Origin: Pseudacidovorax sp.
GTDB lineage: Bacteria; Pseudomonadota; Gammaproteobacteria; Burkholderiales; Burkholderiaceae_C
DNA: 64,000 bases
Direction: 5' to 3'
Assembly (NCBI RefSeq): GCF_017991995.1
Contig: NZ_JAGOPN010000002.1
Span: 310,001 to 374,000 of the forward strand
Both the position numbers and the translations under genes were made by a program. This document shows positions 36,671-46,728 of this stretch, in pieces; within the stretch, counting starts at the first letter, position 1; the number at the start of each line of letters is the position of its first letter. The notes beneath the pieces were generated by a model. It made no database searches, was not told the origin of the DNA, and saw nothing but the letters and a program-made list of their open reading frames with translations.

Positions 36671-37813
36671 TCAAGCGGCAAGATCGTCGACCTGCATGCG
36701 GTACTGGTTCAGCGCCTCGAAGATCGGCGCATCGCCGAAGCGGAACAGGTCCAGCGAGGCGGCCTGTGCGTCGCAGCTGGCCGAGAAGGGCTGCCAGGAG
36801 GGCACGACGAACAGGTCGCCGCGCTGCACGCGCCAGGTCTTGTCGCCCACGGTCACGCTGCCGGTGCCGTCGAACACCTGGTATACCGAGCCGCCCACCT
36901 CGCGCCAGGTGCGGGTGTGGCCACCGGCGCGCACGCGGTGCATCTCGCAGCGCATGGTGGGCAGCACGTCGCGGCCCGTGCCCGGGTGGGTGAAGCGCAC
37001 GGCCGCATGGCCGGGGCTCAGCACGCCGGGGTGGCCCTCGTCCTCCAGCGCCAGCTGATCGGCCAGGGCGCGGTCGGTGTCGGCCCATCGGTAGGCCAGC
37101 AGCGGCGTGGCCGGCGTGTCGGCTTGCTGCGAAAGGGGCCGCAGGCCCGGATGGGCCCACAGCCGCTCGGAGCGCGAGCGCTCGGGCGTGGCGCATTCGG
37201 CCTCGCTCAACTGGTCACGGCCATGCTCGAAGAACTGCGACTCGGTGTAGTACGCAAAGGGAATGTCCAGCCCGTCGATCCAGGCCATGGGCTCGGTGGC
37301 GGCGTTGTGGTGGGCATGCCAGTTCCAGCCGGCCTGCGGCAGGAAGTCGCCGCGCGCCATGCGCACCGCGTCGCCGTTGACCACGGTCCACACGCCTTCG
37401 CCCTCGACCACGAAGCGGAAGGCGTTCTGCGTGTGGCGGTGCTCGGGCGCATGCTCGCCGGGCATCAGGTACTGGATGGCGGCCCACAGCGTGGGCGTGG
37501 CATAGGGCTGGCCGCCCAGCGCCGGGTTGGCCAGGGCGATGGCCCGGCGCTCGCCGCCGCGGCCCACCGGCACCAGCTGGCCGGCCTCGGCCGCGAGCTG
37601 CTTGAGCCGCTCCCAGCGCCACAGGTGCGGCGCCGCCTTGCTGCGCGGATGCGGCGGCATCAGGCTGCCGATCTGCGTCCACAGGGGCACCAGCAGCTCT
37701 TCCTCGAAGCCGCGGTAGAGCTGGCTCAGGGCGGGCGTGGGCTCAGGCTGGCCGGGAGCGGCCACGGCCTGCAGCCGCACGGGGGAGGGAAGGGTGTCGA
37801 TCACGGCAGCCAT
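36671..37813 (-). CDS. Gentisate 1,2-dioxygenase
   Basis: 380-residue bicupin Fe(II) dioxygenase that opens gentisate between C1 and C2 to maleylpyruvate. The first cupin has GEHAPEHRHTQNAFRFVVEGEG with the metal histidines (about 115-140) and DFLPQAGWNWHAHHNA; the second cupin near residues 285-330 has FDGTGSVTVGDKTW and GDLFVVPSWQPFSA. ATG at 37813 has AGGAGA 8 nt upstream. It follows the fumarylpyruvate-type hydrolase gene with a 172-nt gap containing a long palindromic repeat. A salicylate-type ring cleavage activity is possible but less likely beside a 3-hydroxybenzoate 6-hydroxylase. Confidence 0.88.
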   Translation of the reverse strand: MAAVIDTLPSPVRLQAVAAPGQPEPTPALSQLYRGFEEELLVPLWTQIGSLMPPHPRSKAAPHLWRWERLKQLAAEAGQLVPVGRGGERRAIALANPALGGQPYATPTLWAAIQYLMPGEHAPEHRHTQNAFRFVVEGEGVWTVVNGDAVRMARGDFLPQAGWNWHAHHNAATEPMAWIDGLDIPFAYYTESQFFEHGRDQLSEAECATPERSRSERLWAHPGLRPLSQQADTPATPLLAYRWADTDRALADQLALEDEGHPGVLSPGHAAVRFTHPGTGRDVLPTMRCEMHRVRAGGHTRTWREVGGSVYQVFDGTGSVTVGDKTWRVQRGDLFVVPSWQPFSASCDAQAASLDLFRFGDAPIFEALNQYRMQVDDLAA

Positions 37814-37837
37814 ATGAAGCGTCTCCTGGTGGGGGCA

Positions 37838-37945
37838 CCCTCTCCCGCTGGGAGAGGGCGGGGGTGAGGGCCCGCGGCGATGGTGCAGCTGCAGCGCGTG
37901 AGAGGTCCGCGGCCCCTCACCCAGCCTCTCCCCAAAGGGGAGAGG
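37838..37945. repeat. Long palindromic dispersed repeat (CCCTCTCCC family)
   Basis: A 108-bp element: hairpin CCCTCTCCC-GCT-GGGAGAGGG (37838-37858), then GGTGAGGGcCCGCGG, a 30-nt centre, the inverse CCGCGGcCCCTCACC, then hairpin CCTCTCCCC-AAA-GGGGAGAGG (37925-37945). The whole unit is an inverted repeat. Shorter relatives occur at 58416-58440 and, decayed, at 16711-16745. It sits inside the gentisate operon between two co-directional genes, where it could attenuate or stabilise mRNA. Confidence 0.85.
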
Positions 37946-37985
37946 AGCGGGGGCCATGCGCATGCTGCAGTCGCGCCGGCCGCCA

Positions 37986-38687
37986 TCATGCCGCGGGGCC
38001 GATGGCCAGGGCGATCTCGCCCACGCCCTGCACGTGGCCCGTGATGCGGTCGCCGCTCTGGACCGGACCCACACCTTCGGGCGTGCCGGTGTAGATCAGG
38101 TCGCCGGGCTGCAGGTGGTAGTACTTCGACAGGTCTTCGATCAGCTCGGGGATGTTCCAGATCAGCTTGTCGAGGTCGGACTTCTGCTTGGTCTCGCCGT
38201 TGACCTGCAGCGCGATCTCGCCCTGCGACAGCACGGTACCGGCCATGGGCACGACCTCGGAGCAGACGGAGGACTGCTCCACGTCCTTGCCCAGGTCCCA
38301 GGGCCGGCCCTTGTCGCGGGCCACCAACTGCAGGTCGCGGCGGGTCATGTCCAGGCCGCAGGCATAGCCGTAGACCAGGCGGCCGGCTTCTTGGCGCGGC
38401 ACGCGGAAGCCCGCGGCGCCGATGACCACCACCAGCTCCATCTCGAAGTGGAAGTTCTGCGTGCCGGGCGGGTAGGCCACGGTGGCGCCGGATTCGACCA
38501 GCGTCGAGGGCGCCTTGGTGAAGTAGAAGGGCTGCTCCACCGACTTGTCGACGGGGCGGCCCATCTCCACCGCATGGGCATGGTAGTTGCGGCCGACGAA
38601 GAAGAGACGGTTCACCGGCAGGCGTCGGCTGTCGCCACGCACGGGCAGGGAGGCGACGGGGGGCGGGGTCCAGAGGTAGTCGGTCAT
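37986..38687 (-). CDS. Fumarylacetoacetate hydrolase family protein, probable fumarylpyruvate hydrolase
   Basis: 233-residue FAH-domain hydrolase that cleaves the C-C bond of a ring-fission product to pyruvate plus fumarate or maleate. Hallmarks are [27 protein letters not shown] with metal-binding Glu residues, [15 protein letters not shown], and [16 protein letters not shown]. The length matches the short fumarylpyruvate/maleylpyruvate hydrolases (about 230), not full-length fumarylacetoacetase. It lies between the 6-hydroxylase and gentisate dioxygenase genes. With no isomerase alongside, it may act on maleylpyruvate directly or depend on an isomerase from elsewhere. Confidence 0.88.
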   Translation of the reverse strand: MTDYLWTPPPVASLPVRGDSRRLPVNRLFFVGRNYHAHAVEMGRPVDKSVEQPFYFTKAPSTLVESGATVAYPPGTQNFHFEMELVVVIGAAGFRVPRQEAGRLVYGYACGLDMTRRDLQLVARDKGRPWDLGKDVEQSSVCSEVVPMAGTVLSQGEIALQVNGETKQKSDLDKLIWNIPELIEDLSKYYHLQPGDLIYTGTPEGVGPVQSGDRITGHVQGVGEIALAIGPAA

Positions 38688-38722
38688 GGGGTGAGGGGAT
38701 GACAGGATGGGTCGGGGTCGGC

Positions 38723-38748
38723 GCTTCGACAGGCTCAGCGCGAACGGT
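38723..38748. repeat. Dispersed repeat, CCGTTCG.GCTGAGCC type (inverted copy)
   Basis: GCTTCGACAGGCTCAGCGCG followed by AACGGT; the reverse complement differs from the copy at 36603-36628 by one base. It lies in the 118-nt gap between the hydrolase and 6-hydroxylase genes. Confidence 0.75.
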
Positions 38749-38805
38749 TGGGGGTGACTGAGCGTCGAAGGGGACGATTCGTGCGACTGTGCGGCGTGCA
38801 CGGCT

Positions 38806-40032
38806 TCATGACGCGAGACAGTTCTTCTCGGTCCACCCGTACAGCCACTCCATCGCGTCATAGAAGCGCTCCGGCGTGCGGCCCTTCCACAGGTCGTTGC
38901 GCACCAGGCGCTCCACGCCCTTGGCGTGGAAGATGCGCCCCATCTCGCGCGCCGACAGCACCACGCGGGCCGTGCGCGCCACGCGCGAGCGCTGGTAGAG
39001 GGCGAAGGCCTTGTCCCACTGGTTGTCGTGCACGCGCAGGGCCTCGCCCAGCGTCACGGCGTCTTCCATGGCCATGCAGGCGCCCTGGGCCAGGTACTGC
39101 AGCGTGGGATGGGCGGCGTCGCCCAGCAGCGCCGCCCGACCGAAGACCCACTGCCCGATGGGCTCGCGGTCCGCGGTGGCCCAGCGCTTCCAGTCCTTGG
39201 GCAGGTCGATCAGCTGGCGGGCGCGGGCGCAGATGCCCTCGAAGTAGCTCTGCACCTCTTCGCGGCTGCCCTCGCGCACGCTCCACTCCTCCTGCTCGCG
39301 GCTGTGGAAGGTGACGACCACGTTGTACTGCTCGCCGCCGCGCAGCGGGTAGTGCACCAGGTGGCAGTTGGGCCCCACCCAGATGCTGGCGGCATTCCAT
39401 TGCAGGTCGGGCGGAAAGTCGGGGCGGTCCACCACGGCGCGGTAGACCACGTGGCCCGACACGCGCGCGTCGTCGCCCACATATTGCCGCCGCACCGCCG
39501 ACTTCACGCCGTCCGCGCCGATCAGCGCGCAGCCACGGAAGCTGCGGCCATCGCTGCTGACCACGGTCACGCCCTCGTCGTCCTGCGCAATGCGCTGCAC
39601 CTGCGTGGCGGTGGCGATCTCCACCCGGCCGGTGGCATGGGCGCCTTCGAGCAGCGAGCCGTGCACGTCGGCGCGGTGGATCACGGCATAGGGGTTGCCG
39701 AAGCGCTGGCGGAAGGCCTCGCCGGTGGGGATGCGGCCCACCAGCGTCTCGTCCAGCGCGTCGTGCATCACCATCTCGTCGGTGTAGACGGCGCGGGCCC
39801 GGGCGATCTCGCCGATGCCCAGCGCGTCGAAGGCCGCGAAGGCATTGGGCCCGAGCTGGATGCCCGCGCCGATCTCGCCCAGCTGCGCGGCCTGCTCCAG
39901 CACCATCACGTCGAAGCCGCGGCGAACCAGGGCCAGCGCCGCGGCGATGCCGCCGATGCCGCCGCCGGCCACCAGCACCGGCAGGGGGGAGGAAGAAGTG
40001 GATGCGCGTGGGGATGCTGCGAGGGATGCCAT
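38806..40032 (-). CDS. FAD-dependent monooxygenase, 3-hydroxybenzoate 6-hydroxylase type
   Basis: 408-residue class A flavin monooxygenase converting 3-hydroxybenzoate to gentisate with NADH and O2. Motifs are [21 protein letters not shown] (about 18-38) for the [39 protein letters not shown] (the DG motif), and [28 protein letters not shown] (the GD motif, about 290-317). The C-terminus [12 protein letters not shown] is characteristic of the 3-hydroxybenzoate 6-hydroxylase group. ATG at 40032 is used because GGAGACAG lies at the right distance; TTG at 40068 is an alternative. It leads the minus-strand operon with hydrolase, gentisate dioxygenase and a Bug protein, and is divergent from a LysR gene. 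Confidence 0.88.
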   Translation of the reverse strand: MASLAASPRASTSSSPLPVLVAGGGIGGIAAALALVRRGFDVMVLEQAAQLGEIGAGIQLGPNAFAAFDALGIGEIARARAVYTDEMVMHDALDETLVGRIPTGEAFRQRFGNPYAVIHRADVHGSLLEGAHATGRVEIATATQVQRIAQDDEGVTVVSSDGRSFRGCALIGADGVKSAVRRQYVGDDARVSGHVVYRAVVDRPDFPPDLQWNAASIWVGPNCHLVHYPLRGGEQYNVVVTFHSREQEEWSVREGSREEVQSYFEGICARARQLIDLPKDWKRWATADREPIGQWVFGRAALLGDAAHPTLQYLAQGACMAMEDAVTLGEALRVHDNQWDKAFALYQRSRVARTARVVLSAREMGRIFHAKGVERLVRNDLWKGRTPERFYDAMEWLYGWTEKNCLAS

Positions 40033-40088
40033 GCCTGTCTCCGGCTGTTCTGCATTGATGCCTGTCAATGGCGCGGATTGTTCGCAGG

Positions 40089-40148
40089 CCCCACTATTGC
40101 CTCAAGCACTGTGGCTGATACTCGGCATCGCTTTTTTCGATAGTGGGG
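40089..40148. promoter_or_regulatory. Inverted repeat in divergent LysR/hydroxylase promoter region
   Basis: Nine-base arms CCCCACTAT (40089-40097) and ATAGTGGGG (40140-40148) are exact inverse copies 42 bp apart. They flank the likely promoters between the LysR start and the hydroxylase start, with CTTTTTTCGA next to the second arm. The layout would suit two LysR dimers joined by DNA bending; this is inference. Confidence 0.45.
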
Positions 40149-40155
40149 TGCGCGC

Positions 40156-41064
40156 ATGTCCAAGCTGGACCTGGAATGGCTCAAGGTGTTCGACGAGGTG
40201 TGGCAGACCGCCAGCGTCTCCAAGGCGGCCGAGCGCCTGGGCATCGCGCAGGCGGCAGCCAGCACCGCGCTGAACAAGCTGCGCGCGCATTTCGACGACC
40301 GCCTGTTCGAGCGCACGGCGCTGGGCATGCAGCCCACCCCGCATGCGCAGAAGATCCAGCCGGCCCTGCGCGAGGCGCTGGCGCAGATCGAGCAGGCCCG
40401 CGCCAGCCGCGAGGCCTTCGACCCGGCGACGGCCAGGCGGCGCTTCCGCATCTGCCTCACGGACATCAGCGAGGTGGTGCTGCTGCCGCGCCTGCTGGAC
40501 CATCTGGGCCGTGAGGCCCCGGGCGTGCAGGTGGAGACCGAGATCGTCTCGGCCGCCAGCGCGCGCCGGCTGGAGGACGGCGAGGTGGACCTGGCCGTGG
40601 GCTTCATGCCGCAGCTGGAGGCCGGCTTCTACGGCCAGACGCTGTTCCGCCAGAACTTCGTCTGCCTGGTGGCCAAGGACCATCCGCGCATCGGCAGCAA
40701 GCTGACGCGCAAGGCCTTCGCCGTGGAGTCGCATGCGGTCATCGCCTCGTCGGGCACCGGCCATGCCATCGTCGACAAGACCATCGCCCGCGCCGGCATC
40801 GAGCGCAAGGTGGCGGTGCGGCTGTCCAGCTTCCTGGGCGTGGCGCGCATCGTGGCGCAGACCGAGCTGGTGGTGATCGTGCCGCGCGTGCTGGGGCAGA
40901 TCCTGGCCACGCAGGAGCCCGTGCGCATCATCGAGCCGCCCTTCGCGCTGCCGGCCTATGCGGTCAAGCAGCACTGGCATGCGCGCTTCCATGCCGACGA
41001 CGGCAACGCCTGGCTGCGGCGGACGATGGCGCAGCTGTTCGGCGGTGGCGCGGCGCCCGGATAA
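40156..41064 (+). CDS. LysR-family regulator, probable activator of the 3-hydroxybenzoate/gentisate operon
   Basis: 302 residues with an N-terminal winged helix (LEWLKVFDEVWQTASVSKAAERLGIAQAAASTALNKLRAHFDDRLFER, residues 6-53) and a C-terminal effector domain (about 92-300). The helix-turn-helix reads like the NagR/NahR/PcpR subgroup, which sense aromatic acids. It is divergent from the hydroxylase-led operon with the inverted repeat 40089-40148 in between, so it probably senses 3-hydroxybenzoate or gentisate. Confidence 0.9.
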   Translation: MSKLDLEWLKVFDEVWQTASVSKAAERLGIAQAAASTALNKLRAHFDDRLFERTALGMQPTPHAQKIQPALREALAQIEQARASREAFDPATARRRFRICLTDISEVVLLPRLLDHLGREAPGVQVETEIVSAASARRLEDGEVDLAVGFMPQLEAGFYGQTLFRQNFVCLVAKDHPRIGSKLTRKAFAVESHAVIASSGTGHAIVDKTIARAGIERKVAVRLSSFLGVARIVAQTELVVIVPRVLGQILATQEPVRIIEPPFALPAYAVKQHWHARFHADDGNAWLRRTMAQLFGGGAAPG

Positions 41065-41106
41065 TCCGCCGCTCCCACCCCACTGTCACTTGCGAGACTC
41101 GCCGCC

Positions 41107-41583
41107 ATGTCCTCCATCGTCCTGCGCTTCCTGGCCGAACCCAGCACCGTCAACTTCGGCGGCAAGGTCCACGGCGGCACCGTCATGAAGTGGATCGACG
41201 AGGCGGGCTATGCCTGCGCCACCGGCTGGTCGCACAACTACTGCGTCACCGTGTTCATCGGCAGCATCCGCTTCCACCGCCCGATCATGATCGGCGACCT
41301 GGTCGAGGTGGAGGCCCGCATGGCCTACACCGGCACCACCAGCATGAACATCTCGGTCGAGGTGCGCAGCGGCGACCTCAAGGGCGGCAAGATGGTGCGA
41401 ACCACCGAATGCCTGATCGTCTTCGTGGCGGTCGACTCGCACGGCCGGCCGCTGCCCGTGGACGCCTACCAGCCCAAGACCCCCGGCGAGATCGCCCTGG
41501 CCGAGCGCGCCCGCGCCCACCTGGACGCCGCCCGCAAGGTGGCCGATGCGCCGCCGCCCAGCCTGAGCGGCGCGGCGGATTGA
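41107..41583 (+). CDS. Acyl-CoA thioesterase, single-hotdog (YciA/BACH-like)
   Basis: 158-residue hotdog-fold enzyme hydrolysing acyl-CoA. PSTVNFGGKVHGGTVMKWIDEAGYACATGW (residues about 13-42) contains the conserved N-x-x-G-x-x-H/G-G turn and catalytic Asp/Glu region, followed by IRFHRPIMIGDLVEVEARMAYTGTTSM. It begins 42 nt after the LysR gene on the same strand but is probably a separate function. The C-terminal 30 residues are a basic/Ala-rich tail. Confidence 0.9.
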   Translation: MSSIVLRFLAEPSTVNFGGKVHGGTVMKWIDEAGYACATGWSHNYCVTVFIGSIRFHRPIMIGDLVEVEARMAYTGTTSMNISVEVRSGDLKGGKMVRTTECLIVFVAVDSHGRPLPVDAYQPKTPGEIALAERARAHLDAARKVADAPPPSLSGAAD

Positions 41584-41621
41584 GCGACCGCCAGGGTCGC
41601 GGCGCGTCGACTCACCCCTGC

Positions 41622-41647
41622 CCGCTCGGGCTGAGCTCGTCGAAGCC
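41622..41647. repeat. Dispersed repeat, CCGTTCGGGCTGAGCC type (diverged)
   Basis: CCGCTCGGGCTGAGCTCGTC followed by GAAGCC, the same orientation as the copy at 36603-36628 with a few differences. It lies just after the thioesterase gene. Confidence 0.6.
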
Positions 41648-41808
41648 GGGCTTGGCTTCCAGGTCCTAGGGTTTTCCCGAAACCCCGCGTCCGGCGCGCC
41701 GGACGCGCTCGCCGCATGCAGTCCGGCGGTACCCCGGCAACGCGCCGGAAGGCTTATAAAAGTCATTTAAAAACAATAGCTTGCATCGCCTCCGCCGCCC
41801 GTCCGGGC

Positions 41809-41824
41809 TGGCACCCTCCTTGCG
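41809..41824 (+). promoter_or_regulatory. Sigma-54 promoter of dctA
   Basis: TGGCACCCTCCTTGCG matches the -24/-12 consensus TGGCACG-N4-TTGC(A/T) at all but the seventh and last positions, with the invariant GG and GC exactly ten bases apart. It lies 61 nt before the dctA ATG. A sigma-54-dependent regulator gene (dctD) is nearby, which supports it. Confidence 0.8.
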
Positions 41825-41884
41825 CTGATCAGCGGCCGCCATCGATGGCGCCCTTTCCGCAACGGAGACACCCCAGGAGCCCGC

Positions 41885-43231
41885 ATGCAAGACCCGACCC
41901 CCGCCCGCCGCCAGCCGCTATACCGGTCCCTTTATTTCCAGGTCATCGTCGCCATCGTCATCGGCGTGCTCCTGGGTCACTTCTATCCCGCCCTCGGCAC
42001 CGACATGAAGCCGCTGGGCGACGGCTTCATCAAGCTCATCAAGATGATCATCGCGCCGATCATCTTCTGCACCGTGGTGGTCGGCATCGCGGGCATGGAG
42101 GACATGAAGAAGGTCGGCAAGACCGGCGGCTACGCCCTGCTGTACTTCGAGATCATGAGCACCGTGGCGCTGATCATCGGCCTGATCATCGTCAACGTGG
42201 TCAAGCCGGGTGTGGGCATGAACGTCGACCCGGCCTCGCTCGACACCAAGGCCATCGCCGCCTACACCGGCCCGGGCAAGATGCAGAGCACCACCGAGTT
42301 CCTGCTCGCCATCATCCCCAACACGGTGGTGGACGCCTTCGCCAAGGGCGAGATGCTGCAGGTGCTGCTGGTGGCCGTGCTCTTCGGCTTCGCGCTGCAT
42401 CGCTTCGGTGGCCGCGGCACGCTGGTGTTCGACATGATCGAGAAGTCCTCGCACGTGCTCTTCGTCATCGTCGGCTACATCATGAAGGTGGCGCCCATCG
42501 GTGCCTTCGGTGCCATGGCCTTCACCATCGGCAAGTACGGCGTGGGCTCGCTCAAGCAGCTGGCCTTCCTGATGGGCACCTTCTACGCCACCTGCTTCGT
42601 CTTCGTGTTCCTGGTGCTGGGCATCGTGGCGCGCCTGCACGGCTTCAGCATCTGGAAGCTGGTCAAGTACATCAAGGAAGAACTGCTGATCGTGCTGGGC
42701 ACCAGCAGCTCCGAAGCCGCGCTGCCGCGCATCATGGCCAAGCTGGAGAACCTGGGCGTGCGCAAGTCCACCGTCGGCCTGGTCGTGCCCACGGGCTACT
42801 CCTTCAACCTGGACGGCACCTCGATCTACCTGACCATGGCCGCCGTGTTCATCGCGCAGGCCACCAACACCCAGCTGGACATCACGCACCAGATCACGTT
42901 GCTGCTGGTGCTGCTGCTCACCTCCAAGGGCGCCGCCGGCGTCACGGGCAGCGGCTTCATCGTGCTGGCCGCCACGCTGTCGGCGGTGGGCCATGTGCCG
43001 GTGGCCGGCCTGGCGCTGATCCTGGGCATCGACCGCTTCATGAGCGAGGCCCGGGCCCTGACCAACCTGGTGGGCAACACCGTCGCCTCGGTGGTGGTCG
43101 GCAAGTGGACCGGCGACCTGGACGAGAGCCGCATGCACGAGGTGCTGAACAACGAGAGCACGCTCGAAGCCGACGCGCCGGAGCAGGTGCTGGACGCCAC
43201 GACAGCGCGCTTCCCCACGAAGGCAGCCTGA
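41885..43231 (+). CDS. dctA: C4-dicarboxylate:cation symporter
   Basis: 448-residue inner-membrane symporter of the DAACS/GltPh family, taking up succinate, fumarate and malate. Signature segments are [24 protein letters not shown] (about 45-68), the serine-rich [16 protein letters not shown] hairpin (about 263-278), [25 protein letters not shown] (NMDGT-like motif) and the C-terminal [26 protein letters not shown] lies 5 nt before the ATG. The sigma-54 promoter and the adjacent DctB/DctD genes explain its control by external dicarboxylates. The downstream aromatic routes yield fumarate, which fits the locus. Confidence 0.95.
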   Translation: MQDPTPARRQPLYRSLYFQVIVAIVIGVLLGHFYPALGTDMKPLGDGFIKLIKMIIAPIIFCTVVVGIAGMEDMKKVGKTGGYALLYFEIMSTVALIIGLIIVNVVKPGVGMNVDPASLDTKAIAAYTGPGKMQSTTEFLLAIIPNTVVDAFAKGEMLQVLLVAVLFGFALHRFGGRGTLVFDMIEKSSHVLFVIVGYIMKVAPIGAFGAMAFTIGKYGVGSLKQLAFLMGTFYATCFVFVFLVLGIVARLHGFSIWKLVKYIKEELLIVLGTSSSEAALPRIMAKLENLGVRKSTVGLVVPTGYSFNLDGTSIYLTMAAVFIAQATNTQLDITHQITLLLVLLLTSKGAAGVTGSGFIVLAATLSAVGHVPVAGLALILGIDRFMSEARALTNLVGNTVASVVVGKWTGDLDESRMHEVLNNESTLEADAPEQVLDATTARFPTKAA

Positions 43232-43279
43232 GAAGCCACGGCGGCGCCGGCCGCCGCCCGCCACGGCCATACTCGCGCC

Positions 43280-45243
43280 GTGGCATCCAACTCCCCGGGG
43301 GCGCAGCGCGCCCCTTTTTCATTCCTGTCGACCGGCGCCGGGCGCACCCGCCTCGGTCCGGCGCTGGCCGTGTTCGCCCTCGTGGCGCTGGCGGCCTGGG
43401 GCGCGTACGCACTGGCGCTGCGCATCGGGCTGGACCGCCTGGGCGAGGCGGCCGATCACCGGCTGGACATGGAGGTCGGTCGCATCGAGGCCGAGCTGAC
43501 CCGCTTCGACTACCTGCCCGCCCTGCTGGAAACTTCGCCCCAGGTGCAGCAGCTGCTGGCCAGCCCCTTCGACCCGGCGCTGCGTGCGCAGGCCAGCCAC
43601 TACCTGCATGCGCTCAACGCCATCGCCGGGGCCGAGACGCTGTACGTGCTGGAGCCCGGCGGCGTGGCCGCGGCCGCTAGCGACGATGGCCAACTCGGCA
43701 CGCCCGCCGGCCAGAACCTGTCGTACCGGCCCTACCTGCGCGAGGCCCTGGCCGGCGGGCGTGGGCGCTTCTACGGCATCGGCGTCACCAGCCGGGTGCC
43801 GGGCTACTACCTGGCCTATGCGCTGCCGCGCGGTGGCCCCGTGCGCGGCGTGGCCACCGTCAAGATCGACCTGCGCCCCGCGGCGCTGGCCTGGCGTCAG
43901 CTGCCCGGCGAGATGCTGCTGCTCGACGAGCACCAGGTCGCCATCCTGGCCTCGCGCGAGGACTGGAAGTACCGCCCCATCGTGCCGCTGCCCGAGGCCG
44001 AGCGGGCCGAGGCAGCCGCCTCGCGCCGCTACGGCGACGCCCCGCTCACGCCTCTGGCGTGGCGCATGGCCGGCGACGGCCCGCTGGAGCCCGGCCCGGT
44101 GCGCGAGGTGCGCCTGGACGGCCGCAGCTACGCCGCCACCGTGCACCGCCTGGATGCCGGCCGCTGGCGCCTGGTGCTGCTGAGCGACGAGGGTCCCGTG
44201 CGGGCCGTGGCCGCCGCCGCGGCCGCCGGTGCCGCGCTGGCGGCCGCCGCGCTGCTGCTGGGCCTGCTCGTGCTGCGCCAGCGCCGCCGGCTGGTGCGCC
44301 AGCAATTGGCCAGCCGCGCCGCGCTGCAGGCGGCCAACGATTCGCTGGAACGCCGCGTGCAGGAGCGCACCGCCGAGCTTCGCGCCGCCCAGGCCGAGCT
44401 GGTGCATGCCGGCCAGCTGGCCGTGCTCGGCCAGATGTCGGCCGGCATGGTGCACGAGCTCAACCAGCCGCTGGCGGCGCTGCACACGCTGTCGGACAAC
44501 GCGGTGCTGCTGCTGGAGCGGGGCCGCAGCGAGGATGCACGCGCCAATCTCTCACGCATCGCGCAGCTGGTGCACCGGCTGGGCCGGCTCACGGCGCAGC
44601 TCAAGGTCTTTGCGCACAAGCGCACCGAGCCGCCCGTCCCGGTGCTGCTGGAGCGGGCGCTGCGCGAAGCTGCGCTGCTGCATGCGCCCCGCCTGCGCGA
44701 GCTGGGCGTGGACCTGCGCACCGACAGCCTGCCCGCCACCCTGGCGGTGATGGCCGAGGAGACGCGCCTGGTGCAGGTGCTGGCCAACCTCGTCGGCAAC
44801 GCTGCCGATGCGCTGGCCGAGGTGCCGGCGGGTACGCGATGGATCGCGGTGACGGCGCAGTGCGGCGATCCCCTGCGCATGGAGGCCCCGGCTGAAGGGC
44901 CGCGCCCGTCCGTGGCCAGCGCCGAGCCGCAGCACGAGTCCGACCGGCACAGCGTTGCGCCCCTCTGCCGCATCGTCGTCGCCAACAGCGGCCCGCCCAT
45001 CCCGCCCGAGGTGCAGGCGCGGCTGTTCGAGCCTTTCTTCACCACCAAGCCCGCCGGCCGCGGCCTGGGCCTGGGGTTGATGATGTCGGCCCATATCATC
45101 CAGGCATTCGGCGGCAGCCTGCGCGTGGCGCGGCCCGACGAGATGGCCGACGGGGCTGGCGCCGCCTTCGTCATCGAGCTGCCCGCCGACGTGGGCGCCG
45201 ACGCAACCGCTCCCGCCCCCGTCCCCGCCCTCCGCGAAGAACC

Positions 45244-45247
<4 letters not shown>
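43280..45247 (+). CDS. dctB: C4-dicarboxylate sensor histidine kinase DctB
   Basis: 655-residue membrane kinase. A first helix (LGPALAVFALVALAAWGAYALAL) leads into a periplasmic double-PAS sensor region (about 50-305; contains LYVLEPGGVAAAAS, NLSYRPYLREALAGGRGRFYGIG, PGYYLAYALPR), then a second helix AAGAALAAAALLLGLLVL, a coiled stretch (about 340-385), the phosphorylation box GMVHELNQPLAALH with His near 392, and the ATPase domain with NLVGNAADAL, EPFFTTKPAGRGLGLGL. The start is GTG at 43280; no ATG precedes the first helix. It overlaps dctD by ATGA and lies 48 nt after dctA. Confidence 0.93.
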
Positions 45248-46605
<1,358 letters not shown>

Positions 46606-46607
46606 CG

Positions 46608-46706
46608 ATGGGGCCACCGGAGAAAGAGCCGGAAAAAGAACCGGAATCACGATGTGGCTATCTGATTCATAAGTTGCTGTCATTCAATGACATATTCATA
46701 GAATGA
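46608..46706 (+). CDS. Possible 32-residue small ORF
   Basis: ATG at 46608 is preceded by a very strong ribosome site GGGAGGAG (46595-46602) with 5-nt spacing. It encodes a 32-residue peptide with a Lys-Glu-Pro repeat (PEKEPEKEPE) at the start and a hydrophobic tail (LIHKLLSFNDIFIE). The Glu-Lys-Pro part comes from the 12-bp DNA repeat at 46617-46652. It could be a leader peptide or a chance frame; no homologue is recognised. Confidence 0.2.
   Translation: MGPPEKEPEKEPESRCGYLIHKLLSFNDIFIE
46617..46652 (+). repeat. Short 12-bp tandem repeat
   Basis: Three successive units: CCGGAGAAAGAG (46617-46628), CCGGAAAAAGAA (46629-46640) and CCGGAATCACGA (46641-46652). A fourth partial CCGGAAATTC lies at 46719-46728 just before the fic start. 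The purine-rich character differs from the surrounding GC-rich coding DNA. Confidence 0.6.
46678..46692. promoter_or_regulatory. Palindrome upstream of fic
   Basis: TGTCATT-C-AATGACA is a perfect 7-bp-arm palindrome, followed by the similar TATTCATAGAATGA. It lies 36 nt before the Fic GTG in an unusually AT-rich stretch. As the Fic protein has a winged helix at its C-terminus, autoregulation at this site is possible (inference). Confidence 0.4.
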
Positions 46707-46728
46707 GCGGAAACTGAACCGGAAATTC

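Larger units (their letters stand above)
41584..41884. other. 301-nt intergenic region upstream of dctA
   Basis: No gene is seen. From left to right it holds a dispersed TTCGACAGGCTCAG-type repeat (41622-41647), the near-palindrome GGGTTTTCCCGAAACCCC (41669-41686), the palindrome CCGGCGCGCCGG (41691-41702), a GCCGG-rich block, an AT-rich stretch TTATAAAAGTCATTTAAAAA (41754-41773) with CAATAGCTTG that partly fits an IHF site, and the sigma-54 promoter at 41809-41824. The palindromes are candidate DctD enhancer sites. Confidence 0.6.

Noticed and set aside
41107-43231. Thioesterase and dctA as one operon
   Set aside because: A 301-nt gap with a good sigma-54 promoter separates them.
46617-46652. 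CRISPR-like repeat array
   Set aside because: Three degenerate 12-bp units without spacers and no cas genes.
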